Position numbers and translations under genes: made by a program. A stretch of 61,834 nt of DNA from Dichotomicrobium sp964466965 (GTDB taxonomy: Bacteria; Pseudomonadota; Alphaproteobacteria; Rhizobiales; Rhodomicrobiaceae). Shown piece after piece: positions 26,526-34,857 of this stretch. How positions within the stretch are numbered: position 1 is the stretch's first letter; each line of letters begins with the position of its first letter. The notes under the pieces were generated by a model, which ran no database searches, was not told the DNA's origin, and saw only the letters and a list, made by a program, of their open reading frames with translations. Where the stretch lies: positions 1 through 61,834 of the forward strand of contig CAYXPZ010000002.1 in NCBI GenBank assembly GCA_964466965.1. The letters run 5' to 3'.

Positions 26526-27028
26526 AACTTCGATTCCCTATTCCCGCAAACAAAAATCTTTTCTTCTTCAGGGTCTGTTGTTTGAGTTTGGGTTGGCGGA
26601 CATGTTGATTTCACCGCTGCCCACAGGCTTTCTACAGCTTGCTGCAAGGCCAGGGGCATGGCGCTCAGTCCTGCCGTCAATGCTCGCGGCTGTCAATGTG
26701 AACACCGCAAAATTTTGACGTGCTGGCATATGGTTATACATACACAATGGAGCGGGTAGAAAACGGGGACTGACCTGTCGATGAGCGGGGCATTCAGGTC
26801 AACGCGTCAACACAATGCCGGATCGGGGGATGTAACTGTTCACCGTGCAATGTGCTGTGGGGCATTTTTTGATTGCGGTGCGCGACTCGGGAGGCATCCT
26901 GTCTGTCTCGCTTGGCGTTGGTGATAACGCTGTGATTCGCTAAGAACATCTGCAGGCGTACCGGAGGGCTGGTGAGTCGGTATCGCAGCGATGGGGTGAT
27001 CCCCGACGCCCCGATGTGTGAGTGGAAG
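26526..27028. other. oriC: Putative chromosomal replication origin (hemE / DUF299 intergenic region)
   Basis: About 450-500 bp between divergent hemE and the DUF299 kinase gene, the position of oriC in Caulobacter and of predicted origins in many alphaproteobacteria. It holds an AT-rich tract (26547-26585), two weak DnaA-box-like nonamers (TTATACATA at 26734-26742 and TTATCACCA on the minus strand at 26919-26927, each 7 of 9), short direct repeats (GTCAATG twice, ACACAATG twice) and four GANTC sites. The nonamer matches are no better than chance, so the call rests on synteny, the change of gene direction here, and nearby parS/parAB. Confidence 0.6.
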
Positions 27029-27877
27029 ATGAGCAAGCAGCCAGCGGAAAAGTCATTTCACCTGCATCTGGTTTCAGATGCGTCGGGAGAGACGCTGACC
27101 ATGATTGCGAAGGCAGCCACGGTTCAGTACTCGCTGATCCGCGCCATTCACCATGTCCACCCGCTCGTTCGCACGCGCCGCCAACTGAACGATGTGGTCG
27201 AGAAAATCCGGGCCAATCCGGGCATTGTCCTTTATACGATCGTCAACGCTGATCTGGGGCGCGAGCTGACCAGCCAGTGCAAAGAGCTGGGGCTGCCCTG
27301 CATTGCCGTTCTGGAACCTATTCTTAATGCCTTCGGTCAGTATCTCGGGACCGCGTCAACACCGGTGGTGGCGGGCCAGCATGCGCTTGATGCCGAGTAC
27401 TTCCGGCGCGTGGACGCCATGCAATTCGCGATGATGCATGACGATGGTCAAAATGCTGAGACGCTGGATGAAGCTGATATCGTCCTGGTCGGCATCAGCC
27501 GGACCTCCAAAACGCCGACAAGCATCTATCTGGCCAACCGCGGCTACAAGACAGCCAATGTTTCGGTGGTGCCCGATATTCCTGTGCCGCCGACGCTCAA
27601 GACCGCGGAGCGTCCGCTCATTGTGGGGCTCACGGCGACGGCCGAGCGGATCGCCGAGATACGGCATAACCGTGTGATCTCGTTCAACGATGGACGGCTG
27701 TCAGATTACGCCGATATGGGCCGCATAAAGGAGGAAATCGCTTTCACCCGGCGCCTGTGTCATCGACACCATTGGCCGATCATCGATGTGAGCCGGCGCT
27801 CGATTGAGGAAACCGCAGCCGACATCATTCGCCGCTTCGAGGATCGCAAAGCCTCGCTTGCCGCACGGAGCGCATAG
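27029..27877 (+). CDS. Pyruvate, water dikinase / PPDK regulatory protein (DUF299 bifunctional kinase-phosphorylase)
   Basis: 282 aa from ATG 27029 (MSKQPAEKSFHLHLVSDASGET), matching the conserved family start; in-frame GTG 26972 would extend into the origin region. It reversibly phosphorylates PEP synthetase or PPDK using ADP/Pi. The P-loop-like GISRTSKTPTSIYLANRG (about 154-171) and C-terminal DVSRRSIEETAADI are typical. First of a tight plus-strand series with maf, aroE, coaE and dnaQ. Confidence 0.93.
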   Translation: MSKQPAEKSFHLHLVSDASGETLTMIAKAATVQYSLIRAIHHVHPLVRTRRQLNDVVEKIRANPGIVLYTIVNADLGRELTSQCKELGLPCIAVLEPILNAFGQYLGTASTPVVAGQHALDAEYFRRVDAMQFAMMHDDGQNAETLDEADIVLVGISRTSKTPTSIYLANRGYKTANVSVVPDIPVPPTLKTAERPLIVGLTATAERIAEIRHNRVISFNDGRLSDYADMGRIKEEIAFTRRLCHRHHWPIIDVSRRSIEETAADIIRRFEDRKASLAARSA

Positions 27878-27879
27878 GT

Positions 27880-28527
27880 ATGTCCGGCACCACCGCGCCG
27901 ATAGCCGATGGACTTCAGGCTGACCAGCCGGCGCTCATTCTGGCTTCGGCGAGCCAGGCGCGCGCGTCAGTGCTTCGTAGTGTGGGGCTTACCTTTGAAC
28001 AAAAACCGTCCAACGTGGATGAGAGCGTCGCCCGCGCCGCGCTTCAGGATGACAGCGGAGTGGCGCTCGCCGGCGACATCGCGGAACTCCTGGCCATCAC
28101 CAAGGCGATGGACATCAGCAGCGCTGATCCCGACGCGCTTGTGATTGGCGCGGATCAGGTTCTCGCCATTGAGGACCGCATACTCGAAAAACCTGCGGAT
28201 TTCGAGGCCGCCCGCGAGCAACTTCTTGATATGCGCGGCAAAACACATGTTCTGCATTCAGCGGTCTGTCTCTGCCGCGGCGGACAACATCTTTGGTCCC
28301 ATGTGGGTACGGCCTCGATGACAATGCGTTCGTTCTCCCCGGAATTCGTAGGCCGCTATCTGAGCGTCGCAGGGGCTTCAGTACTTGGCTGTGTGGGCGC
28401 TTATCAACTGGAAGGTGTGGGCGCTCAACTTTTTGACAGGGTAGACGGTGACTACTTCACTGTCCTCGGTTTGCCTTTGTTGCCGCTGCTGGCGAAGCTG
28501 CGTGAGCTGGAGATCCTGCTTGTCTGA
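27880..28527 (+). CDS. maf: Maf-family nucleoside triphosphate pyrophosphatase
   Basis: 215 aa. Maf proteins hydrolyse non-canonical or modified NTPs to NMP and PPi. N-terminal LASASQARASVLRSVGL, ALVIGADQVL and the EKPADFEAAREQL segment are family hallmarks. Only 2 nt separate it from the DUF299 gene, and aroE starts within its last codons. Confidence 0.92.
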   Translation: MSGTTAPIADGLQADQPALILASASQARASVLRSVGLTFEQKPSNVDESVARAALQDDSGVALAGDIAELLAITKAMDISSADPDALVIGADQVLAIEDRILEKPADFEAAREQLLDMRGKTHVLHSAVCLCRGGQHLWSHVGTASMTMRSFSPEFVGRYLSVAGASVLGCVGAYQLEGVGAQLFDRVDGDYFTVLGLPLLPLLAKLRELEILLV

Positions 28528-29380
28528 AACCTCAGAAACGAGGCCCCATGCGTGTGTGATTGGCTGGCCGGTTGCGCACTCACGGTCACCGTTGATCCAC
28601 GGGTACTGGCTGACGAAGTACGGTTTGCCCGGTTGCTATGACAAGCAAGCTGTGCCGCCAGAAGAGCTACCCAAATTCATCGAGCATTTTGCTGCCAGCG
28701 GTCTGGTTGGTGCGAATGTCACAGTTCCGCACAAGGAATTGGCCTATGAACTCGTGGATCGGCGAGAGGCTGCCGCAGAAGCCGTGCAAGCGGTGAACAC
28801 GATCTGGATCGACGATGGCCAGCTGGTCGGCGATAACACGGATGTTTATGGCTTCCTTGCCAACCTCGATGAAGGTGCGCCAGGCTGGGATGCTGGCGGT
28901 CGCGCGGCTGTCCTCGGGGCCGGGGGCGCAGCGCGGGCGGTGCTCAAGGGCTTGATAGATCGTGGTTTTTCGGAAATTCGCTTGGCCAACCGGACCTTCG
29001 CTAAGGCGCGGGGCCTTGCCGATGCGTTTGGGCCGGCGGTCACGCCGGTCGCCTGGGAGGAGCGGCACCAGATGCTTGATGGTTGCGCGCTCCTCGCGAA
29101 CACGACGTCCCTCGGTATGGCGGGCGGGCACGCGCTCGAAATTGACCTTGCCGGGCTGCAGAACGAGGCAGTAGTCACTGACATCGTTTATGTTCCGTTG
29201 CACACGCCCTTGCTGGAGGCTGCGCGTGCGCGTGGTCTGCGCAGTGTCGATGGGCTCGGCATGTTGCTACATCAGGCAGTGCCCGGCTTTGCGCGCTGGT
29301 TCGGCGTTCGCCCAGAGGTGACGCCTGAGTTGCGCGCGCGCCTGGTCGCCGACATTGAGCAGCACGAGTCCGCGTCATGA
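28520..29380 (+). CDS. aroE: Shikimate dehydrogenase (NADP+)
   Basis: 286 aa from TTG 28520, which has CTGGAG about 7 nt upstream and overlaps the maf stop by 8 nt; no ATG gives a sensible N-terminus. Reduces 3-dehydroshikimate to shikimate. SRSPLIHGYWL, NVTVPHKE (catalytic Lys), DNTDVYGF and the nucleotide-binding GAGGAARAVL are intact. Confidence 0.95.
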   Translation: MSETSETRPHACVIGWPVAHSRSPLIHGYWLTKYGLPGCYDKQAVPPEELPKFIEHFAASGLVGANVTVPHKELAYELVDRREAAAEAVQAVNTIWIDDGQLVGDNTDVYGFLANLDEGAPGWDAGGRAAVLGAGGAARAVLKGLIDRGFSEIRLANRTFAKARGLADAFGPAVTPVAWEERHQMLDGCALLANTTSLGMAGGHALEIDLAGLQNEAVVTDIVYVPLHTPLLEAARARGLRSVDGLGMLLHQAVPGFARWFGVRPEVTPELRARLVADIEQHESAS

Positions 29381-30000
29381 TGATTGTTGGCCTCACCGGC
29401 TCCATGGCGATGGGCAAGTCCACAGCTGCGAGCTATCTGAAGAGCCTGGGCATTCCCGTATTTGATTCCGATGCTGCTGTTCATGCGCTGTATGAGGGTG
29501 AAGCTGTGGATACGATTGCGCGGGCATTTCCCGGCGTCACCCATGAGGGCCGGGTTGATCGCAAACGGCTGGGCGAGATCATTGCCGGCGATCCCGAAGC
29601 GCTGGCGCGGTTGGAGGCGATTGTTCACCCCATGGTCCGCCGCAAACAGCGCGATTTCTTACTGGCCGCGGAGCGTCGTGGGGCCGACTTGGCGGTCCTC
29701 GACATACCGCTACTGTTTGAGTCCGGCGCTGAAAAACTCTGCGATGCCGTGATCGTCGTGAGCGCGCCGGAGCGCATTCAGCGCGAGCGGCTTGCCGCGC
29801 GCAAGGGCATGACGCCCGAAAAGATCAATGATCTGTTGAGCCGCCAAATGCCGGACGCGGAGAAACGCGCTCGCGCTGACTTCGTTGTGGACACAAGCGG
29901 TTCTATCCCCGAGAGCCGTGCGCAGATTGATCGCATTCTGGCTACACTCCGTGACCAAGAGGGCGGAAAGATTGCCGAATGGCGCGCCCTGGAGGTGTAA
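29377..30000 (+). CDS. coaE: Dephospho-CoA kinase
   Basis: 207 aa. Final step of coenzyme A synthesis. P-loop GLTGSMAMGKST near residue 5, DSDAAVHALYEG, and LDIPLLFESGAEKLCD are the standard CoaE elements. The start overlaps the aroE stop by 4 nt (ATGA). Confidence 0.96.
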   Translation: MMIVGLTGSMAMGKSTAASYLKSLGIPVFDSDAAVHALYEGEAVDTIARAFPGVTHEGRVDRKRLGEIIAGDPEALARLEAIVHPMVRRKQRDFLLAAERRGADLAVLDIPLLFESGAEKLCDAVIVVSAPERIQRERLAARKGMTPEKINDLLSRQMPDAEKRARADFVVDTSGSIPESRAQIDRILATLRDQEGGKIAEWRALEV

Positions 30001-30016
30001 AACCGGCGGGGGGATC

Positions 30017-30721
30017 ATGCGCGAAATTGTGCTGGACACCGAAACAACCGGCCTGAAGCCGGAAGAGGGACACCGGATTATCGAAATCGGTTGCCTCGAA
30101 CTGGTAAATTATGTGCCGACCGGGCGAGAGTTCCACCGGTTCATCAATCCCGAGCGCGACGTTCCCGATGAGGCGCAGCAGGTCCACGGCATTACCAGCG
30201 CTTTTCTTGCTGACAAGCCAGTCTTTTCCGACATCGCCGACTCCTTCCTGGAGTTCATCGCAGACGCCAAGTTGATCATTCATAACGCAAAGTTCGACAT
30301 CGGTTTCTTGAACGCGGAACTTTCGCGGCTGCCGCGTGACCCGATTCCGTTCGATCAAGTGGTCGATACTCTGGCCTTGGCTCGGCGCAAGCATCCGGCT
30401 GGCCCCAACAGTCTGGATGCGTTGTGTAAGCGCTACCGCATCGACCTGAGCGAGCGTACCAAGCACGGCGCTCTTCTGGACAGCGAGCTGCTCGCGCGGG
30501 TGTATCTGGAACTGATGGGCGGGACACAGGCCGCCCTTGGGCTGGAGGTTAGCTTCGCAGGCGGGCGGTCTGGGGCGGCGGCGGAGGCGTATGACGCCGC
30601 GCGCCCTCGGCCTAAGGCGCTTGCGCCGCTGCTCACACGGGATGAGCAGGAGGCGCATCGCGACTTCCTCGCGACACTCGGTGCGCCCGCCTTATGGAAT
30701 GCTTACGACAGCGAAGCGTGA
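30017..30721 (+). CDS. dnaQ: DNA polymerase III epsilon subunit (3'-5' proofreading exonuclease)
   Basis: 234 aa from ATG 30017 (MREIVLDTETTGL), after a purine-rich GGCGGGGGG; upstream in-frame codons overlap coaE. DEDDh exonuclease: ExoI LDTETTGL, ExoII HNAKFDIGFLN, ExoIII HGALLDSELL. Ends one base before the converging secB stop codon. Confidence 0.96.
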   Translation: MREIVLDTETTGLKPEEGHRIIEIGCLELVNYVPTGREFHRFINPERDVPDEAQQVHGITSAFLADKPVFSDIADSFLEFIADAKLIIHNAKFDIGFLNAELSRLPRDPIPFDQVVDTLALARRKHPAGPNSLDALCKRYRIDLSERTKHGALLDSELLARVYLELMGGTQAALGLEVSFAGGRSGAAAEAYDAARPRPKALAPLLTRDEQEAHRDFLATLGAPALWNAYDSEA

Positions 30722-31228
30722 TCAGGTATTGGCTTCGGTTTCAGCTTGCTGCTGTTGTTTTTGCGCATTGCGGCGGTAAAGCGCGGCGAAGTCGATCGGG
30801 TCAATCAGCAGCGGCGGATAACCGCCTTCGCGCGTAAGATCAGCGATGATCCGGCGCACAAACGGGAACAGCGTCGCGGGGCAGTCGACAAATAGGAAGG
30901 GGCGAAGGCGCTCCTGCGGAAAGCTCTCGACCCGGAAAACACCTGCATAGACAAGATCCAGCTGATAAATGCTTGATGCCTCACTCTTGGCTTCACCTTC
31001 AAAATGAAGCGTCACCTCATAGGTATCGTCGCTAATCTTGTTCGCGCCAACATTAAAATTAAGCTGCAGGTTGGGGTTTTCCCCCGGTTCCTGAAATGAC
31101 TGGGGCGCATTCGGGTTCTCGAATGACAAGTCCTTTATGTACTGCCCGAGAACGCTGACCCGCGGGCCTTGCTGCCCTTCCTGGTTGCTCTGATCGTCAC
31201 CGCCGTTGGGCTTGTTTTCTTCCGCCAT
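30722..31228 (-). CDS. secB: Protein-export chaperone SecB
   Basis: 168 aa. Holds preproteins unfolded for SecA/SecYEG. VLGQYIKDLSFENPNAP and LFVDCPATLFPFVRRIIADLTREGGYPPLLIDPIDFAALY are the family core. The acidic, Gln/Asn-rich N-terminus (1-22) and a Gln-rich tail are longer than in E. coli, as is common in alphaproteobacteria. Converges with dnaQ without any gap. Confidence 0.97.
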   Translation of the reverse strand: MAEENKPNGGDDQSNQEGQQGPRVSVLGQYIKDLSFENPNAPQSFQEPGENPNLQLNFNVGANKISDDTYEVTLHFEGEAKSEASSIYQLDLVYAGVFRVESFPQERLRPFLFVDCPATLFPFVRRIIADLTREGGYPPLLIDPIDFAALYRRNAQKQQQQAETEANT

Positions 31229-31365
31229 TTCTCGCCTCTGTCGCTGTGCGGTTGGTCGCGGCGCGCTGTGCTCTTTAGTGCCTCAGCAACCGTTCCGCGT
31301 AGTTGTTATTGCGTGTGTGGCTACCATGACGCGCGGCGGCATTCAAGCTGAGGCGCGGTCCTCGA

Positions 31366-31875
31366 CTAACGCATCCACGCGGCGTATTCCGGATGTGCGC
31401 TCTTCATGTCCTCGTAAAGCCAGGCCATGCGGTCGACGAACCACATCTTGCCGAGATAGATCAGCGCGGCGCCAAACGCTGTCGGCCAGATTTGCAGCGC
31501 ATACAGCCCCCAGAGAAGGAAGGGGACGCCAAATATGGAAATAGCGGTCAGCAGATGCGGAGCCAGCCGGTGATGCATTGGGATCGGCACCCGCTTGCGG
31601 TTGAGCCAGACGCGCTCACCGAATACCGCTTTTGAGGCCCAGTTGTCGGTATGCGCAGGAATAGGGGCCATCCGCGGATTGATCCAGATGAAGGCGAGCG
31701 CCGCCACCAGCAGCAGCAACCACCAACCGCCGATCCACACCCGCGACCAGACGGCCAGAACCACTAGCGGGAGGCCAAGGAACACGCGACTCCAGACGCT
31801 GATCGGATGGGCGTGACGCTGCCACGTTTCCTCGTCCATCAGCATTAGCCGTTCCGCAAAACGAAATATGTCCAA
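31366..31875 (-). CDS. DUF6653-like small membrane protein
   Basis: 169 aa. After an N-terminal helix (MDIFRFAERLMLMDEETWQRHAHPISVWSR, split here) come two pairs of hydrophobic segments (about 31-65 and 108-145). I recall this N-terminal pattern from a DUF6653-type family of unknown function. It starts 14 nt downstream of a tRNA-Leu gene on the same strand and could be read from the tRNA promoter. Confidence 0.75.
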   Translation of the reverse strand: MDIFRFAERLMLMDEETWQRHAHPISVWSRVFLGLPLVVLAVWSRVWIGGWWLLLLVAALAFIWINPRMAPIPAHTDNWASKAVFGERVWLNRKRVPIPMHHRLAPHLLTAISIFGVPFLLWGLYALQIWPTAFGAALIYLGKMWFVDRMAWLYEDMKSAHPEYAAWMR

Positions 31876-31888
31876 AGCGCTGCTCCAT

Positions 31889-31975
31889 TGGTGCGGACGG
31901 GGGGACTCGAACCCCCACTCCCTTACGGGAAACGGATTTTAAGTCCGTTGCGTCTACCGATTCCGCCACGTCCGC
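31889..31975 (-). tRNA. tRNA-Leu (anticodon UAA)
   Basis: On the minus strand a 7-bp acceptor stem (GCGGACG/CGTCCGC) and an anticodon stem ACGGA/TCCGT with loop CTTAAAA give anticodon TAA. A long variable arm (TTCCCGTAAGGGAG) marks a class II tRNA. The T arm has GGTTCGAGTCC and CCA is encoded. About 87 nt including CCA; it reads UUA codons. Confidence 0.97.
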
Positions 31976-32076
31976 GCGCGTTGTGCCGTTATGCGCGAGG
32001 CCGCGTAGCGAAGCAAGACGCCGGTTCTGACCCGCCGTTTGTTCTCGACCCGGTATCTCCCGTTCCGGATCACGCC

Positions 32077-32859
32077 TCAATACGCGCGGACGGGCCGCGG
32101 CGGCGAGATGCGTTGGCGCTCGGCGGCGCTGGGGTGCTTGATCGCAGCGACCAGAAGCAGAAATAGCGTCACAGAATTGAGCACATGCCACATGAAGTGG
32201 GTGCCGATGGGGGTGCCGGCAATCGTTATGGTCTGGCATAGCGCCATGTCCAGCGAGCGGAAGGCGACCGAGGCCGTGAAAACCAATCCTGCGCTAAGGA
32301 CGATGGGGCCCGTGCGCCGGCGCGTGAAGCCGTCAGCGGCGAAGGCTGTGAGATAGCCGCCGATCAGGATCATCGCCGCCCAGGCGGGCAAGTAACTGAC
32401 GCTGCCATTCAGACAGCGCCCGCGGGCCCCCGGCGGCAGGTCAAGATCGAAGCCGATTTGCCCGTCCCAGCATTGCAAGCGTCCAGCCGCCATCATCGCG
32501 CCAATGAAAACGACCAGCCCAACCAGTGACCAGAATATGTTGGCGCCAAGGAAGCGCCGCAGCGCAAACACCAGATATCCGATCATGAATACGCCGATCG
32601 GGGCGATATCGGCGAGCGCCGCCCAGCGTGTGGCGAAGGTGTGAAACAAGAAGCTGCCCACGCCGATGATAAAGACCATCGCGATAAGCAGATGCCGGGT
32701 TACGGTGCGCTTATGATTTGGTTCTTTGTAGAGCAGCAGGAGTGCCGTGAGCGACGCAATTATGAATGCGGCGTTGGTCGTCGCGTTAACCGGTTCAGCC
32801 CAGAACGCTGGGTTTAGCCCGCGCTCGCAGTAGGCGAAGACCTTCTGGCTCCAATTCAT
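32077..32859 (-). CDS. Ceramidase/CREST-family integral membrane hydrolase
   Basis: 260 aa from ATG 32859, preceded by GGGAG; an upstream in-frame start at 32925 is less likely. About seven membrane segments. The CREST-superfamily features are visible: early YCERGLNPAFWAEPVNATTNAAF, SFLFHTFATRWAALADIAPI with the Ser/His/Asp metal-site residues, and late GTHFMWHVLNSV with two further histidines. Alkaline ceramidase-type amide hydrolysis is the family prediction; the bacterial substrate is unknown. Confidence 0.82.
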   Translation of the reverse strand: MNWSQKVFAYCERGLNPAFWAEPVNATTNAAFIIASLTALLLLYKEPNHKRTVTRHLLIAMVFIIGVGSFLFHTFATRWAALADIAPIGVFMIGYLVFALRRFLGANIFWSLVGLVVFIGAMMAAGRLQCWDGQIGFDLDLPPGARGRCLNGSVSYLPAWAAMILIGGYLTAFAADGFTRRRTGPIVLSAGLVFTASVAFRSLDMALCQTITIAGTPIGTHFMWHVLNSVTLFLLLVAAIKHPSAAERQRISPPRPVRAY

Positions 32860-33072
32860 ACGCACTCCCACAACGAAGTCAAACGGCAGCGGATGTCCAA
32901 GCAGGCTGGGCACAATCCAGACCACATGATCGTTCGGTTTTTAAGGAAATTGTAACCCACGATCCCCAAAATATTGTCACAAAGGTTTTTATTGAATCCT
33001 GTCGAACAAACGTTAACCTCACGCAGCCTTATAGGGGGTAAAATGCAGTCCAGCGGCATAAGGAGACGCATA

Positions 33073-33420
33073 ATGGTGCATCTGCGCAGAGGGGTGACTT
33101 TTTCAGCGGCATTGATGCTGGCTGCGATCTCAAGCGTGCCTGAAGCTGGAAATGCAGGAGCACGGTACGGCCAAAGCAATGAGGGACCCGTCTATCGTCA
33201 TATCCTCGCAAAGAGCGCGTTTAGCTCGCGCTCTGTCGTCGCTCCCGTACGCCGCGGGCCATATGGCAACGATCAGGTCATGACACCGGGCGGGAACTGG
33301 TACGACTGCGAAATAACCTGCGAATATACGCTACGCCGGGTCTATCTAGACTTCTGGCAAGGGCAAGGTGATGGGACCATTCCCACCGGAATATTTCGCT
33401 TCGAATTCGTAATCGACTAA
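33073..33420 (+). CDS. Small exported protein of unknown function
   Basis: 115 aa from ATG 33073, which has AAGGAG 7 nt upstream; ATG 33043 in frame also has a possible ribosome binding site. Signal peptide 1-27 (TFSAALMLAAISSVPEAGNA). The mature C-terminus has GGNWYDCEITCEYTLRRVYLDFW with a CxxxC, a pattern I have seen in uncharacterised alphaproteobacterial proteins. The stop overlaps the converging comC stop by 4 nt. Confidence 0.7.
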   Translation: MVHLRRGVTFSAALMLAAISSVPEAGNAGARYGQSNEGPVYRHILAKSAFSSRSVVAPVRRGPYGNDQVMTPGGNWYDCEITCEYTLRRVYLDFWQGQGDGTIPTGIFRFEFVID

Positions 33421-34409
33421 CCAGACAAGGCATCCAGTAGCGCCCTGTCGATTTTCAGGCCCCTGTTCAGGACTTGTGCGCGCCTTTCGAAACGGCGTGT
33501 ACCGGGCAAGCGCGCATTGGTGTCCGCTTCGATCCAACGCGCCAGTTCCGTGAAGCGCGCGGGCGCATCCGCGCTTAGGGCCTTCGCGTTGATCGCGATG
33601 ATGAGCTGTCCCGTTGCCGGCGGCTCACCTTGTGCATCAAGGAATGACGAGGCTTCGCGCGCATAACGGCCACCCGTGACTCCCGCAGCGAGCAACTCCA
33701 CCATCAACGCAAGCGCTGACCCCTTGGCGTCGCCAAACGGCAGCATCGCGCCTTCGACAGCACGCCGCGCATCGGTGGTGGGTTGGCCTTCAGCGTCGAC
33801 AGCCCAGCCCTCCGGGATAGGTTCGCCGCGCTCCCGCGCCGCCACGATCTTGCCACGCGCGACCTTCGAGAGCGATAGGTCGATCACCAGCGGCTCACGA
33901 TCTGCCAGCGGCGCGGCGAAAGCGATCGGGTTTGTGCCGAACAAGCGCGAAGCCCCGCCCCAGGGCGCCATTGCGGCCGGTGTGTTGGCGAACATCAGAG
34001 CGGCGCACCCGGCTTCGGCCAGGCGCTCCACGCTATGTCCGGCAACGCCGCAGTGGTGGGACCGGTAAAAACCTGCCATCGCAATTCCCTGCGTCTTGGC
34101 CATATCGGGCAGCCGGCCCGCCATGCGATCAAAGGCCGGAAAGTAGAAGCCGTGCGCGACATCGACATGCAGCGCGCTGGGTGCAACCTCATGCACGGCC
34201 GGGACGGCGTGGCCGTCGACTTTGCCGGCGGCAGCTTGCGCCGCATAGGACGCCACTCGCTGCAGGCCATGCCCGCTCTGGCCGTCAATCTCGGCATCGA
34301 CCAGGGCGCGCGCAACGGCTTCGGCATTGTCGGCGGTGACACCGCTTGCCATCAGCGTTTTTTCCACGCGATGCCGCGCTTCGGCGACCGAAATCGTGAC
34401 CTTCGTCAT
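33417..34409 (-). CDS. comC: Ldh-family oxidoreductase, probable (R)-sulfolactate dehydrogenase ComC
   Basis: 330 aa, malate/L-lactate dehydrogenase (LDH2/MDG) superfamily, not the Rossmann LDHs. Family marks: DGQSGHGLQRV, YRSHHCGVAGHSVERLA (catalytic His), FGTNPIAFAAP and PFGDAKGSALALMVELLAAGVTG. ComC interconverts (R)-sulfolactate and sulfopyruvate with NAD(P). The specific call rests on position: it is divergent from suyA-suyB-slcC, the known partner set. Another 2-hydroxyacid is possible on sequence alone. Confidence 0.82.
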   Translation of the reverse strand: MTKVTISVAEARHRVEKTLMASGVTADNAEAVARALVDAEIDGQSGHGLQRVASYAAQAAAGKVDGHAVPAVHEVAPSALHVDVAHGFYFPAFDRMAGRLPDMAKTQGIAMAGFYRSHHCGVAGHSVERLAEAGCAALMFANTPAAMAPWGGASRLFGTNPIAFAAPLADREPLVIDLSLSKVARGKIVAARERGEPIPEGWAVDAEGQPTTDARRAVEGAMLPFGDAKGSALALMVELLAAGVTGGRYAREASSFLDAQGEPPATGQLIIAINAKALSADAPARFTELARWIEADTNARLPGTRRFERRAQVLNRGLKIDRALLDALSG

Positions 34410-34560
34410 CCGCCTGCCTGCTTCATTCGTTAGCGCGCCGCCACTCCAAGGAAAATCATCTTTGCGGAGCGCTCAATTGACTCGAGTGTCGGGGCAGGAT
34501 ACCTCCACGCGTTCACGACACAAAACATAACGATTGTGGATTGCGCGAGAGGAGTTGCAG
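34410..34560. promoter_or_regulatory. Divergent promoter region of comC and suyAB-slcC
   Basis: 151 bp shared by the two transcription units. TTGACT (34468-34473) is a candidate plus-strand -35 element, without a convincing -10. GAGAGGAG ends about 7 nt before the suyA GTG start. No regulator gene lies next to the locus, so an inducer-dependent operator cannot be assigned. Confidence 0.45.
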
Positions 34561-34848
34561 GTGCCCGTTCCCCACTTTCTTGTCCATTCGCCGAAGGACA
34601 ATGTCGGCGTCGTGGTGGTCGAGGGTCTGACGGCCGGTACGCCCATGACTGGCGTCATTACGGAGACCGACTCGGAACTATCGGTGACAGCGCGCGATGA
34701 CATTCCGATCGGTCATAAGGTTGCGCTGACTGATCTCAGCAAGGACGACACGGTCATCAAATACGGCGAGGATATTGGGCGCATGGTTGGGGATGCCCAG
34801 ACGGGTCAGCACGTGCATACCCATAACCTGAAGACCAAACGCTGGTAG
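34561..34848 (+). CDS. suyA: (R)-sulfolactate sulfo-lyase, small subunit
   Basis: 95 aa from GTG 34561 with GAGAGGAG upstream. A SAF-domain protein like the small half of UxaA/altronate dehydratase: PHFLVHSPKDNVGVVVVE, DIPIGHKVALTDL, VIKYGEDIGRM. With SuyB it cleaves (R)-sulfolactate to pyruvate and sulfite. SuyB follows 9 nt later. Confidence 0.9.
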   Translation: MPVPHFLVHSPKDNVGVVVVEGLTAGTPMTGVITETDSELSVTARDDIPIGHKVALTDLSKDDTVIKYGEDIGRMVGDAQTGQHVHTHNLKTKRW

Positions 34849-34857
34849 GAGGCCGTG

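Noticed and set aside
26734..26927. DnaA boxes as independent proof of oriC
   Set aside because: Only two 7-of-9 matches, about what chance predicts in this length; kept only as supporting description.
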